Shown here: piece after piece, positions 26,613 through 35,834 of the stretch | Position numbering within the stretch: the first letter of the stretch is position 1 | Layout: every line of letters begins with the position of its first letter | Assembly: GCA_964515395.1 (NCBI GenBank) | Contig: CAZERC010000001.1 | Span: forward strand, 1-64,000 | Direction of reading: 5' to 3' | Origin: UBA1876 sp964515395 | GTDB taxonomy: Bacteria > Synergistota > Synergistia > Synergistales > Thermovirgaceae | Length of the DNA stretch: 64,000 nt | The notes under the pieces: model-generated | Seen by the model: the letters and a program-made list of their open reading frames with translations, nothing else | Told to the model about the DNA's origin: nothing | Database searches by the model: none | Position numbers and translations under genes: made by a program

Positions 26613-28373
26613 CTAGCGGCCTGAATGGAGATGGACCTTGCCCCTGAACACGACTCCCCGACTTCCGTCCACGGTGGCGATGATACCGTCTTCAAGGAGT
26701 TCCAGTGCCCCCTCGGCTCCAACGATGCACGGAATTCTGAGCTCCAGTGCGACAATGGCGGCATGGCTGGTCAGCCCGCCCTCCTCGGTAACGACGGCGC
26801 CGGCCTTTTTCATGGCAGGAACAAAATCCCTGTCGGTGTGTTTCGCAACAAGGATGTCGCCCTCCCGAACCTTTCGCCGAGCTTCCTCGGCATTATGGGC
26901 TTTCGCTATACGCCCTGTGGCATCCTGCTTGAGCAGTGACAGGCCCTTGACGAGAATCTGTCCGACGGTTACCACCTCTATGGTATTCGTGGTCCCCCTC
27001 ATGCCCACGGGCACACCGGCCGTCACGACGATCAGGTCCCCCTCGTAAAGAAGCCCTTCGTCGATGGCCCTTTCCATGGCCGTTGCCAGCGCCGTTTCGA
27101 GGGTTTCCTCCCGCTCGACGAACAGCGGGGCCACACCCCACACAAGACAGAGGGATCTCCATGTCCCTTTCGATGGCGTTGCCCCGATAATCAACGCCCT
27201 GGGACGATATTTGCTGATCATCTGGGCCGTGCCTCCGCTTTGGGTCAAAGACAGGATCGCTCTCGTCTTCATCCGTTCGGAAATGAGCCCCGCGGCATGG
27301 CTCACGGCATCGGGCACACGATTGATGTCCGTATAGGGAAGCGATCTTCCAGGCAAAAACCTTTCGTCCGATTCGGTACGGACGATGATCTTCGTCATGG
27401 TCCTGACGGCTTCTACAGGATATGCCCCATTCGCCGTCTCGCCGGAAAGCATGACTGCATCGGCACCATCGAGAACGGCATTGGCCACATCGCTGGCTTC
27501 TGCCCGTGTCGCCCTGGGATTCCGGATCATGGAATCAAGCATCTGCGTCGCGACAATGACAGGTTTTCCCTGGCTGCGGCAAAGATCAACGATGCGCTTT
27601 TGAACAAGCGGCACATCTTCAAGGGGGATCTCCACACCCAGATCCCCCCTTGCCACCATCATTCCGTCCACGACTTCGGCGATGGATTCGAGGTTCTCCA
27701 CGGCCTTCTGGGTCTCAATCTTTGCGATGACCCTCAGATCTCCGCCAAGATCCTCGATGACTCGGCGGGCTTCCATGACATCGTCCCTGTCCCTCACAAA
27801 GGAAAGGGCGATATACTCGAGGCTGTTTTCAACGGCCCAACGGACATCATCCTTGTCCTTTTCAGTCAGGATGGGCAAGGCAGACAGTGATCCCGGTATG
27901 GACACGCCCTTGCGTTCACCAAGTTCCCCACCGACGACAACCTCGCACAGGAGGTCCCTTCCCTCCGTTTCACCGGCTTTCAGGTGGATGGTGCCGTCGT
28001 CAATAAAAATTGATTGCCCCGGCTGGATTTCGGTCAGCAGCGGTTCGTATCCCACATGGAACCTCTTGCCGGTACCTTCGGTTTCGTCCGGCGTCAGGCG
28101 CACCGTGGCCCCGGTCTCGAGATGGACGGGGTTTCCTCCGGCAAGCTTTCCCGTCCTGATCTCCGGGCCCTTCGTATCGAGCATGGCGGCAAAGGGCCGT
28201 GCCAGTTCCTTTTCGAGGGAACGAACATTCTCAAGATGCCGTCCGTGGCTTTCCTGGGTGCCATGGCTGAAATTCAGGCGGGCCACATCCATGCCGGAGA
28301 CAGCCATTTCCTTGAGCGTCTCCTTTGTTTCACATGCCGGCCCGAGGGTGCATACGACCTTAACTCGTTTCAT
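26613..28373 (-). CDS. pyk: Pyruvate kinase with C-terminal phosphohistidine-type swivelling domain
   Basis: 586 residues. It makes pyruvate and ATP from PEP and ADP. The core covers residues about 1-470 with MDVARLNFSHG, LDTKGPEIRTG, the catalytic region VIAKIETQKAVENL, MVARGDLGVEI and VIVATQMLDSM. An extra domain (about 480-586) resembles the PEP-utiliser mobile domain with GGLTSHAAIV (His537). Bacillus-type kinases have the same tail, where it is not needed for catalysis. The ATG at 28373 overlaps mtrB by 14 bases and has GGAAGGGG upstream. Confidence 0.95.
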   Translation of the reverse strand: MKRVKVVCTLGPACETKETLKEMAVSGMDVARLNFSHGTQESHGRHLENVRSLEKELARPFAAMLDTKGPEIRTGKLAGGNPVHLETGATVRLTPDETEGTGKRFHVGYEPLLTEIQPGQSIFIDDGTIHLKAGETEGRDLLCEVVVGGELGERKGVSIPGSLSALPILTEKDKDDVRWAVENSLEYIALSFVRDRDDVMEARRVIEDLGGDLRVIAKIETQKAVENLESIAEVVDGMMVARGDLGVEIPLEDVPLVQKRIVDLCRSQGKPVIVATQMLDSMIRNPRATRAEASDVANAVLDGADAVMLSGETANGAYPVEAVRTMTKIIVRTESDERFLPGRSLPYTDINRVPDAVSHAAGLISERMKTRAILSLTQSGGTAQMISKYRPRALIIGATPSKGTWRSLCLVWGVAPLFVEREETLETALATAMERAIDEGLLYEGDLIVVTAGVPVGMRGTTNTIEVVTVGQILVKGLSLLKQDATGRIAKAHNAEEARRKVREGDILVAKHTDRDFVPAMKKAGAVVTEEGGLTSHAAIVALELRIPCIVGAEGALELLEDGIIATVDGSRGVVFRGKVHLHSGR

Positions 28374-28620
28374 CGGGACCCCTTCCGCTCATGATACTTC
28401 CGTGAGCCGTAAGTATTTCAGCCTTTCCCCTGACTTTTATGGCTGAAGTGTATTCCGTGAACTGCGATATCCAGACTTCGCCCTCGTCGAGTTTCTCGCT
28501 GTGGGCGAACCGGGTTTCCTGACCCCGGGTCAGACCGATGACGGAAACGCCGTTTTCCATTGCCTTGACGACGACAAAATCCGCCATCACCGATGGGGTT
28601 TCCTTCTCCTCTGCTCTCAC
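28360..28620 (-). CDS. mtrB: trp RNA-binding attenuation protein (TRAP, MtrB)
   Basis: 86 residues that match the Bacillus TRAP fold almost throughout: DFVVVKAMENGVSVIGLTRG, SEKLDEGEVWISQFTE and TSAIKVRGKA. The residues known in B. subtilis TRAP to bind tryptophan (equivalents of T25, Q47, T49, T52) and RNA (K37, K56, R58) are all present as T31, Q53, T55, T58, K43, K62 and R64. TRAP is an 11-mer ring that binds NAG-repeat RNA when loaded with tryptophan. The start is a GTG at 28620 with GGAGG 8 bases upstream, and an ATG at 28587 is also in frame. It lies between dnaE and pyk, overlapping pyk, with no trp gene in the window. Confidence 0.92.
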   Translation of the reverse strand: MRAEEKETPSVMADFVVVKAMENGVSVIGLTRGQETRFAHSEKLDEGEVWISQFTEYTSAIKVRGKAEILTAHGSIMSGRGPDETS

Positions 28621-28804
28621 TTCGCTTTCCTCCTTCCATCCATCCATTCNNNNNNNNNNNNNNNNNNNNNNNNNNNNNNNNNNNNNNNNNNNNNNNNNNN
28701 NNNNNNNNNNNNNNNNNNNNNNNNNNNNNNNNNNNNNNNNNNNNNNNNNGGGGTTTCCTTCTCCTCTGCTCTCACTTCGCTTTCCTCCTTCCATCCATCC
28801 ATTC
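28595..28804. repeat. 100-N assembly gap flanked by an exact 55-bp duplication
   Basis: Ns fill 28650-28749. The 55 bases before the gap (28595-28649) and the 55 after it (28750-28804) are identical. This is what a de Bruijn assembler leaves when two contigs sharing a k-mer overlap are scaffolded without merging. Removing the Ns and one copy puts the mtrB start about 39 bases after the dnaE stop, so mtrB would be in the dnaX-dnaE operon. Confidence 0.9.
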
Positions 28805-28814
28805 TACCGGCTTG

Positions 28815-31800
28815 CTATACGACTTCAACAGCGCCTCCGGAAATCCGTCGTATTTCCTCGCAGAAGGGTTTTGCAGGATCGACCTTCAGGCGCCTCGATC
28901 GCAAGACCGCCCTGCATGTATCGGAGACATATTCAATGAAGACAGGCGCTTCACCGGGGTATCCCTTGAGTTCGCGGTACACGTCCCGGAGACATCCGTT
29001 GAGGCTTCCGCCTGAGTCGTGAACCCTCAGTCTGACAGCGGGGGGCGTTGCCTCCCTGGCCCTGTCTACAGGCAGGACGGAATCCACGATCAGGTTCAGG
29101 CCGTCCCGTTCCTGTGGAGTTCCCGTGACGACGCAAACCTCGCCCTTTTCAGGGATGTATTCCAGGTTGCTCCATGTCCTGGGAAAGCAGACGGCCTCGA
29201 TTTTCCCCTCCGTATCCTCGATTTCGAGAATAGCCATCTTGTCGCCCCTTCTCGTGAACTTCTCCTGCAGATCGACAACGACACCGGCGATCACAGGCTT
29301 GCAGCTCGAGGACCTCCACAAAGGAAGTTCGCCGATCGAGCAGGTTGTAATGTCCCTGTACAGGGGTTCATACTGCTCGCAGGGATGCCCGGAGATGTAG
29401 AGCCCCGTGGCCTCTTTTTCCATGGTCATTCGGGTGTGGAAATCGAAATCCTCGGTTTCGGCAAGTTCAGGGCTGCCGGGGTCCTCTTCCTGGACAAGGG
29501 ACAAAAGCGATTGCTGACGGCCGTCGGCGGAACGTCGCTGGACGATGTCCACCATGGGCTGCAGGCTGTCCAGAAGCTGTTTCCGGTTTGAAATGACGGA
29601 GTCGAAGGATCCGGCCTGGATGAGATTTTCCACGACGGATTTCCCGACGACCCTCATGTCCACCCTGTTCAGGAAATCCCACAGGGATTCGAAGGGTTCT
29701 TCCTTCCTGGCCTCGATGATTGCCTCCACCGCCCCTTCGCCGACCTTGGACACGGCGCTGAGTCCGAAAAGGATCTCGTCCCCGTCCACGGTGAAAAGGG
29801 AACCGGACTTGTTGATGTCGGGCGGACGGACGTTAATCCCGGAATTTTTGACGGCCCTCACATACCGCGCGAGAATTTCAAGTTTCGAGTGGATGTGGCT
29901 TGAGAGGAAAGCCGCCATGAATTCCACAGGGTAATGAGCCTTGAGGTAGGCTGTCTGGTAACTGATCATTGCATAGGCCGTGCTGTGGGATTTGTTGAAA
30001 CCGTATCCGGCGAATTCCTGGATGATGTCGAAAATCTGCTCGGCCTTTTTCGCGTCGATGCCCTTTCTCGCACAACCTTCGACGAAATGGGCCCTCTCCT
30101 TTTCCATCACCTCCACCTTTTTCTTGCCCATGGCCCGCCTGAGCAGATCCGCCTGGCCCAGGGTGTATCCCCCGAGCGTGGCCGCGCATTGCATGACCTG
30201 TTCCTGGTAGAGCATGACCCCATGGGTCTCCTTCAGTATGTCCTCAAGCAGGGGATGAAGATACGAGGCCTCCTGGCGCCCATGCTTGCACTCGACATAC
30301 TGGTCGACCATGCCGCTTCCAAGCGGACCCGGCCTGTAAAGGGCAAGCACGGCGATGAGGTCTTCGAAACAGTCGGGAGCAAGACGCTTCAAAAGCTGCC
30401 GCATTCCGCCGGATTCGAGCTGGAACACCCCGAGGGTGTCCGCACTGGAAAGCAGGTCGTAGGTTTTTTGGTCGTCCAGCGGGAGATTGTAGATATCCGG
30501 GGCTGTTTTCCCGTTCCCCTTGATGTTGTCCAGCGCTTCCTCCACCATGGACAGCGTCCGAAGCCCCAAAAAGTCCATCTTGACGAGGCCGAGCTTTTCC
30601 ACGGGCTCCATGGCGTACTGGGTAACAATCTGTCCGTCGCCGATCCTCCTTACGGGGACGTAATCCGTGAGGGGGCCGGGAGTGATGACCACTCCGGCCG
30701 CATGCTGCGAGCAGTGTCGGGCAAGCCCTTCGATGCGGGAAGCATAATCGAGGAGCTTTCGAACCATCGCGTCATTCCGGTGGAGCTGCTTCAGTTCGGA
30801 GTTCTGTTCCATGGCTTCGTCGATGGAACCGACGCCGGCGGGAATCATTTTCGCCACCTTGTCCACTTCCGGGTAGCTCATGTCCAGGGCCCGTCCCACA
30901 TCCCGCACGGCGCCCTTGCATTTCATCCGGTCGAAGGTGATGATCTGTCCCACGTTGCCTCTGCCGTATTTGTCGACGATATGCTCGAGGACCTGATCCC
31001 GCCTCTTGTCTGAAATGTCCGTGTCAATATCGGGCATGCTGATCCTGTCGGGATTGAGAAAACGTTCGAAAAGAAGATCATACTTCAGCGGATCCACTTC
31101 GGTGATCTTCAGACTGTAGGCCACCAGCGAACCCGCGGCCGAACCCCGCCCCGGGCCAACCGGTATTCCGTCGTTTTTGGCCGCCTGGATGATATCGGCA
31201 ACAATCAGGAAATACCCGGCAAACCCCATCTGCCTGATGACACCGAGCTCATATTCCAACCGGGGAAGATACTCCGGGGCGACTGTTTCGCCGAACCGTT
31301 CCTTGAGTCCTGCCGTAGCCCTCTCGCTGAGGGCTTCCTCCAGGCTTTTCCCTTCCGGGACGTCAACCTTCGGAAGCATGTGACCCTCGAAGGAAAAATC
31401 GACGTTGCAGCGTTCCGCAATGGTCAGGGTGTTTTCCAGGGCTTCCGGGACCTCCTCGCCGAAGAGACTCCACATCTCTTCGGGCGACCGGAGATAGAAA
31501 TCATTGGACCCGAAACGGTACCTGTTTTGGGAATTGACCGTCGAATTGGTCTGGACACAAAGCAGAACATCATGCCAGGCCGCATCGTCGGCCTCCAGAT
31601 AATGGGCGTCGTTGGTCGCAATTAACGGGATTCCCGTCTCTTTCGAGAGCCTGATCAGCTCCTTGTTGACATAGGCCTGTTCGGGCACGCTGTTGTGCAT
31701 GATCTCCAGAAAGAAATTGTCGGGGCCGAAAATATCCCTGTACATCTCCGCCCGCTCAAGGGCGCCTTGCGGGTTCTTGTCCAGAATCAAAGACGGGATC

Positions 31801-32222
31801 TCCCCGGAAAGGCAGGCCGAAGAGGCGATAAGCCCCTTGCTGTAGGTAGCGAGCAACTCGTGGTCGACCCTGGGTTTGTAGTAAAACCCGTCGGTGTTCG
31901 CAATGGAAACAAGCTTCACCAGGTTGTTGTATCCCTCCTGTGTCTCCGCCAGGAGCAACAGGTGAGCGTTTTTCCCCATCCTGTCACGGCATGTGTGCCC
32001 TCTGGGATCCACATAGACCTCGCAGCCGATGATGGGTTTCACTCCCCCGGCCGTGCAGTTCTCATAGTGTTCAATGACACCGTACATGGTTCCGTGATCA
32101 GTGATGGCCACGGCGGGGCACCCCCAGCGGGATGCGCGTTCGGCAAGTTCCTGGCACCGTATGGCACCATCGAGGAGGCTGTATTCCGTGTGAACATGAA
32201 GATGGACGAAAGGTTTATTCAA
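28815..32222 (-). CDS. dnaE: DNA polymerase III alpha subunit, DnaE type
   Basis: About 1135 residues. It is the replicative polymerase. The N-terminal PHP domain opens VHLHVHTEYSLLDGA. The polymerase palm has GPGRGSAAGSLVAY and the catalytic PDIDTDISDKRRD, with a tandem HhH and an OB domain near the C terminus (around KFTRRGDKMAILEIED). I prefer a TTG start at 32222, which overlaps the dnaX stop by 8 bases and has GGGGGAG six bases upstream. A GTG at 32243 is the alternative. It lacks a 3'-5' exonuclease domain, as usual for DnaE. Confidence 0.95.
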   Translation of the reverse strand: MNKPFVHLHVHTEYSLLDGAIRCQELAERASRWGCPAVAITDHGTMYGVIEHYENCTAGGVKPIIGCEVYVDPRGHTCRDRMGKNAHLLLLAETQEGYNNLVKLVSIANTDGFYYKPRVDHELLATYSKGLIASSACLSGEIPSLILDKNPQGALERAEMYRDIFGPDNFFLEIMHNSVPEQAYVNKELIRLSKETGIPLIATNDAHYLEADDAAWHDVLLCVQTNSTVNSQNRYRFGSNDFYLRSPEEMWSLFGEEVPEALENTLTIAERCNVDFSFEGHMLPKVDVPEGKSLEEALSERATAGLKERFGETVAPEYLPRLEYELGVIRQMGFAGYFLIVADIIQAAKNDGIPVGPGRGSAAGSLVAYSLKITEVDPLKYDLLFERFLNPDRISMPDIDTDISDKRRDQVLEHIVDKYGRGNVGQIITFDRMKCKGAVRDVGRALDMSYPEVDKVAKMIPAGVGSIDEAMEQNSELKQLHRNDAMVRKLLDYASRIEGLARHCSQHAAGVVITPGPLTDYVPVRRIGDGQIVTQYAMEPVEKLGLVKMDFLGLRTLSMVEEALDNIKGNGKTAPDIYNLPLDDQKTYDLLSSADTLGVFQLESGGMRQLLKRLAPDCFEDLIAVLALYRPGPLGSGMVDQYVECKHGRQEASYLHPLLEDILKETHGVMLYQEQVMQCAATLGGYTLGQADLLRRAMGKKKVEVMEKERAHFVEGCARKGIDAKKAEQIFDIIQEFAGYGFNKSHSTAYAMISYQTAYLKAHYPVEFMAAFLSSHIHSKLEILARYVRAVKNSGINVRPPDINKSGSLFTVDGDEILFGLSAVSKVGEGAVEAIIEARKEEPFESLWDFLNRVDMRVVGKSVVENLIQAGSFDSVISNRKQLLDSLQPMVDIVQRRSADGRQQSLLSLVQEEDPGSPELAETEDFDFHTRMTMEKEATGLYISGHPCEQYEPLYRDITTCSIGELPLWRSSSCKPVIAGVVVDLQEKFTRRGDKMAILEIEDTEGKIEAVCFPRTWSNLEYIPEKGEVCVVTGTPQERDGLNLIVDSVLPVDRAREATPPAVRLRVHDSGGSLNGCLRDVYRELKGYPGEAPVFIEYVSDTCRAVLRSRRLKVDPAKPFCEEIRRISGGAVEVV

Positions 32223-34068
32223 CGATGTCTCCCCCGCTTTCACCGTTCTCTGCCAGTTCTTCCCGGACGAAAAGGAGTTCCGCGTCGAAAAGGCTCATTA
32301 CCGTATCCAGCTCCCCGTCATCCCGGGTTTTTTCTCCCTTTTCGCGGGAATTCTTCCCTTCCCGGGATTTCCCGGCGGCTTCTCCGTTTTTTCCCCTCGA
32401 AGTCTTTCTTTTTTCCGCGTTGTCTTCTCCGTCCGACTCCTTCACGGCCTTTTCTTCCGCCGGAGTCGAATCGAGAAAGGAATGGGACTCAACGTCAATC
32501 TCGTCTTCTCCGCAACAAAGGAGTAATTTCGCAGACTCTCCGAACAGGTTGCGTCGTTTTGCAATTTTCGCAAGGTTGCGGCCCGTCTTCGACATTTCGA
32601 AACAGAGACGGTCATCTTCATCGAAGGAAATGCGGATCGCACCGTCCTCCGCTTTCGGTCTGGCTGACAAGAGGGCACAATGAAGACCCAGGTCGTCCGG
32701 AAAAAAACTCTCCAGAAAATCCTTCCAATGCTTTGGATCCATGTCCTGCTCTTTTCCTTCGCCGGCGAGACTGTCTTCGGTTGTTGCCGGGGGCTCCTGT
32801 TTTTCGGCGGGCTCTGCTTCAACCGTTACATGCAGAGGGGACCCGTCCTCTGAAACAGTCTTTTGATCCCGCCCCTGCCCGACAACCGGCGGTGAAGCCG
32901 GAGAAGCACTTTTCGGGGAGCTCTCATCTTCCTTCGCTGGCGCGCTGTCCGTCTCCTTCGCCGGTGTTTCACCCTCCGCGGCAAAGATCCGTTCGAAGAA
33001 GCCGAAGAGGAGTCCCCCCAAAACATCGGAACGAAGTCCCCGGCGTGCGCGGGGCATCATGGAGGCGAAAAACTCCATGCCTTCCCACAAGACCTTTTCC
33101 GACCAAAAGTCACTTTCCTCAATGATGAAACGGCTTTCCTCCTCGGCCAACGGGAGCTGGGAGATCATCTGGTCCCCCCATTTTTTGACGATCCACAAAT
33201 CCCTGAAAATCGAAAACAGACTTTCCAGAAGGCGCTGTCCCGTCAGACCCTTCCGGAAGGATCCGTTCAGGTCCATAAAGGCTTCCTTTCGATTCGTCCT
33301 GAGGAGGCTCACGAAGGACTCGAGATCCTTCCTGCTTCCTCCTCCGAAAAGGCTCCTGAGCTTTTCCGTCGACACATCGCTTCCCAGCGACAAGGCCTGC
33401 TCCAGCAGGGAGAGCGCATCCCGCAGGGAGCCGTCGGCCTCTCTCGCGATATCCCAGAGCGCCCTTTCATCAAAAGCGGCGCCCTCCCTGGAAGCCACGT
33501 CACGGACGCAGGGCACGATGAGTGCGGCGTCGATCCTGTGAAAGGGAATGTGCTGACATCTGGATCTGATCGTAGCCGGCACTTTGGCCGGTTCCGTGGT
33601 GGCGAAAATGAAGACAACCGATGAAGGTGGTTCCTCAAGGGTCTTGAGAAGGGCGTTGAAGGCCGCGTCGGTCAACATGTGCACTTCATCGATGATATAC
33701 ACCTTGTATCGTGCCGAGAAGGGAGAAAGCGAAACGTGTTCCTTGAGATCCCTCACCTCGTCGATTCCCCTGTTCGAGGCCCCGTCGATCTCGACCACAT
33801 CAAGACTGCTCCCTGCCGTAATGTTCCGGCAGCTTTCACAGGCACCACAGGGTTCTCCGTCTTCCCCGGGTTCGCTGCAATTTACGGCCTTGGCCAGCAG
33901 CCGGGCTACAGTCGTCTTGCCGCAGCCCCTCGGCCCCGAAAAAAGATAGGCGTGACCGGTCTTGCCGGCTGCAACTTCTCTTTTGAGAACCGTCACGGCT
34001 TCTTCCTGTCCCACCACCTGGCTGAAGGACTGCGGTCTGTACTTTCTGTAAAGCGTCACATGAGGCAC
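32215..34068 (-). CDS. dnaX: DNA polymerase III subunits gamma/tau
   Basis: 617 residues. It is the clamp-loader ATPase. It opens LYRKYRPQSFSQVVGQ; Walker A is FSGPRGCGKTTVA, a zinc module of four Cys lies at CSEPGEDGEPCGACESC, Walker B is VYIIDEVHMLT, and sensor 1 is FATTEPAKVPATIRSRC. After about residue 360 comes a long Glu/Lys/Ser-rich low-complexity tether with a small predicted folded segment near 450-530. The coding end carries the SD for dnaE. Confidence 0.95.
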   Translation of the reverse strand: MPHVTLYRKYRPQSFSQVVGQEEAVTVLKREVAAGKTGHAYLFSGPRGCGKTTVARLLAKAVNCSEPGEDGEPCGACESCRNITAGSSLDVVEIDGASNRGIDEVRDLKEHVSLSPFSARYKVYIIDEVHMLTDAAFNALLKTLEEPPSSVVFIFATTEPAKVPATIRSRCQHIPFHRIDAALIVPCVRDVASREGAAFDERALWDIAREADGSLRDALSLLEQALSLGSDVSTEKLRSLFGGGSRKDLESFVSLLRTNRKEAFMDLNGSFRKGLTGQRLLESLFSIFRDLWIVKKWGDQMISQLPLAEEESRFIIEESDFWSEKVLWEGMEFFASMMPRARRGLRSDVLGGLLFGFFERIFAAEGETPAKETDSAPAKEDESSPKSASPASPPVVGQGRDQKTVSEDGSPLHVTVEAEPAEKQEPPATTEDSLAGEGKEQDMDPKHWKDFLESFFPDDLGLHCALLSARPKAEDGAIRISFDEDDRLCFEMSKTGRNLAKIAKRRNLFGESAKLLLCCGEDEIDVESHSFLDSTPAEEKAVKESDGEDNAEKRKTSRGKNGEAAGKSREGKNSREKGEKTRDDGELDTVMSLFDAELLFVREELAENGESGGDIVE

Positions 34069-34101
34069 CTGTTCCGGACCTCCTTTTCTTTCGCCCTTGG
34101 C

Positions 34102-35193
34102 CTACTGGAAATACTCGGCAACGGGATGAGACCTCTTGGCCGCCTGCAGGGCTTCGATCAAGGCCTCTCTCAAAGAGTCAAGGGAGCCCATTTCTGACGG
34201 CACGTCACTGGCATCAGCCGCAACGGCCCGGCCGATCAGCAGTTTTTCCGATCCTTTGCTCTCGATGATATGTATGTCATAGGGAGCCGTTTCCAGTTGC
34301 AGGTTTTCACGGACAACCTCTTCAAGTTTTTCCAGGACGTCCCGGGTTTCCGGCGTCTTTGGACCGCGGCAGATTTCCCGTCCGTCGATGCGGAAGACAC
34401 AGGCATTTTCGCCGCATATCACCTCCGGAACCAGAAGCCTCAGAGGAAACTTTCTTTCCACGGACAAATCCTGTTCCCGCATGAAGGAGATGATATATTC
34501 CACCCGCTCTTCCGTCCTCGGGTGGGTCCTGTAGACTCCCGGGTCCACATAGGGTTGTTTCACTTCCTCCTCCTGGAGCCGTTCCAGGATCGTCACTGTT
34601 GCTGAAGGATGATAACCGGCTTCATGAAGGATTTCTATGGAACCACGGTCCGCCTCGCGCTCGAAATCGCGGCTGTAGTCGTTTTGTACGGCTACGGCGA
34701 TAAGGTTCGAGAGAACAGCCACCGGTGCCGTCCCTCCGGAGGCCACTGTCAAAAGAAGGGCCCCTACGGAGAGTTTCTGGTTTCTCGCCACCTGCCGCAT
34801 GACGTGGTTTTTGTCCGCATGAACAAGTTCATGGGAAAGGATCGCAGCCAGTTCATCATCGCTTTTGACGAAGTCCAGCATACCCGTGGATACGTAGATG
34901 ACACCGCCCGGTATTGTAAAGGCATTGGGACGATCGTCGGACAAGAGTCTGAAGGAATATTCCAGATCCCTTTCCGTCAAAACCGCGCAGCGGCTGCCGG
35001 TCATCTCCACCAGTGCCGATCGGGATGGATCCTTGACAACTTCCCAGTGTTCCTCGACCTGCTTGATGGTCTTGTCCCGAAGTTGTCGTTCCCGCTCCGA
35101 AAGATCCTCTTCCGCTGCCGAAACGCTGCAGGATCCGAACAAAAGGGCAACGAGAAGGAAAGACAGGAAGCGGAGAGCCTTTGTTTTCCTCAT
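34102..35193 (-). CDS. Exported M48-family zinc metallopeptidase
   Basis: 363 residues. The signal sequence ends at a lipobox-like FGSCS (Cys about residue 22), so it is probably a lipoprotein. The peptidase motif HELVHADKNH gives HExxH, and the third zinc ligand lies in DFEREADRGS. It resembles periplasmic M48 peptidases (BepA/YfgC, LoiP-like) that handle misfolded outer-membrane proteins. A C-terminal region of about 120 residues has no recognised domain. The SD AGAGG is 12 bases from the ATG. It lies upstream of dnaX with 33 bases between. Confidence 0.85.
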   Translation of the reverse strand: MRKTKALRFLSFLLVALLFGSCSVSAAEEDLSERERQLRDKTIKQVEEHWEVVKDPSRSALVEMTGSRCAVLTERDLEYSFRLLSDDRPNAFTIPGGVIYVSTGMLDFVKSDDELAAILSHELVHADKNHVMRQVARNQKLSVGALLLTVASGGTAPVAVLSNLIAVAVQNDYSRDFEREADRGSIEILHEAGYHPSATVTILERLQEEEVKQPYVDPGVYRTHPRTEERVEYIISFMREQDLSVERKFPLRLLVPEVICGENACVFRIDGREICRGPKTPETRDVLEKLEEVVRENLQLETAPYDIHIIESKGSEKLLIGRAVAADASDVPSEMGSLDSLREALIEALQAAKRSHPVAEYFQ

Positions 35194-35300
35194 ATATGTT
35201 CACAACCTCTCGTGTCTTGCTTCCTGCATGACACGGTAAAAATTGTAATCCATCGACGGTGTTTTGGGAAAATGCGGGTAAATTCACCCGGGGACTCTGG

Positions 35301-35834
35301 TCATTCAGCGTCCTGACCACCAGATGCGACTGAAAGGCGTTGTACCAGTTCCTGCGTGTACCTGGCGAGAATCCGGGCCACTTCCCGGTAGGACGGCAGG
35401 TCAAGACCGAAGGGATCCGGAATATCTCGGGGCTTGTATGAACCCAGGTAATCGGCAAACCTGAAAATGACACTTTTCTTTTCGGGGAACAATCCTTTCA
35501 GGATATCGGTGTGATCTTGCGTCATCCCAAGGATAAGAACCGCGTCGAGTACTGAAATTTCCTCGATGCTCCTGGACCTGTGCCTGGAGATGTCAAGACC
35601 GTATTCTTTCATTGCCCTGACGGCGCCTTCTGCAGCCGGCAACCGCTGCCATACGGCAGTCCCTGCGGAGATGGCGAACCAGGCCGGCGTCAACCCCGCC
35701 TCTCGAAGATGACGGTTTGCGAAGGCTTCGGCCATCGGACTCCTGCAGGTATTGCCGGTGCATACGAATAGTATGCACCCCTGGTGAGCCGGCTGCTGCG
35801 GCAGGGCCGGTGTCCCCTTTTGCAAGAAGATCAT
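35301..35834 (-). CDS. Low-molecular-weight protein-tyrosine-phosphatase family protein
   Basis: 177 residues with the P-loop VCTGNTCRSPMAEA (CX5R; Cys at about 25) and the general-acid loop DPFG near residue 140. Family members dephosphorylate phosphotyrosine or phosphoarginine proteins; CTGNTCRS is shared with the YwlE-type arginine phosphatases, so the substrate is uncertain. The ATG overlaps the stop of the preceding PfkB gene in an ATGA. Confidence 0.88.
   Translation of the reverse strand: MIFLQKGTPALPQQPAHQGCILFVCTGNTCRSPMAEAFANRHLREAGLTPAWFAISAGTAVWQRLPAAEGAVRAMKEYGLDISRHRSRSIEEISVLDAVLILGMTQDHTDILKGLFPEKKSVIFRFADYLGSYKPRDIPDPFGLDLPSYREVARILARYTQELVQRLSVASGGQDAE

Noticed and set aside
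28595..28804. 55-bp direct repeat around the Ns as a mobile-element target duplication
   Set aside because: The identical length at both gaps (55 bases) and the fixed 100 Ns point to an assembler overlap, not biology.
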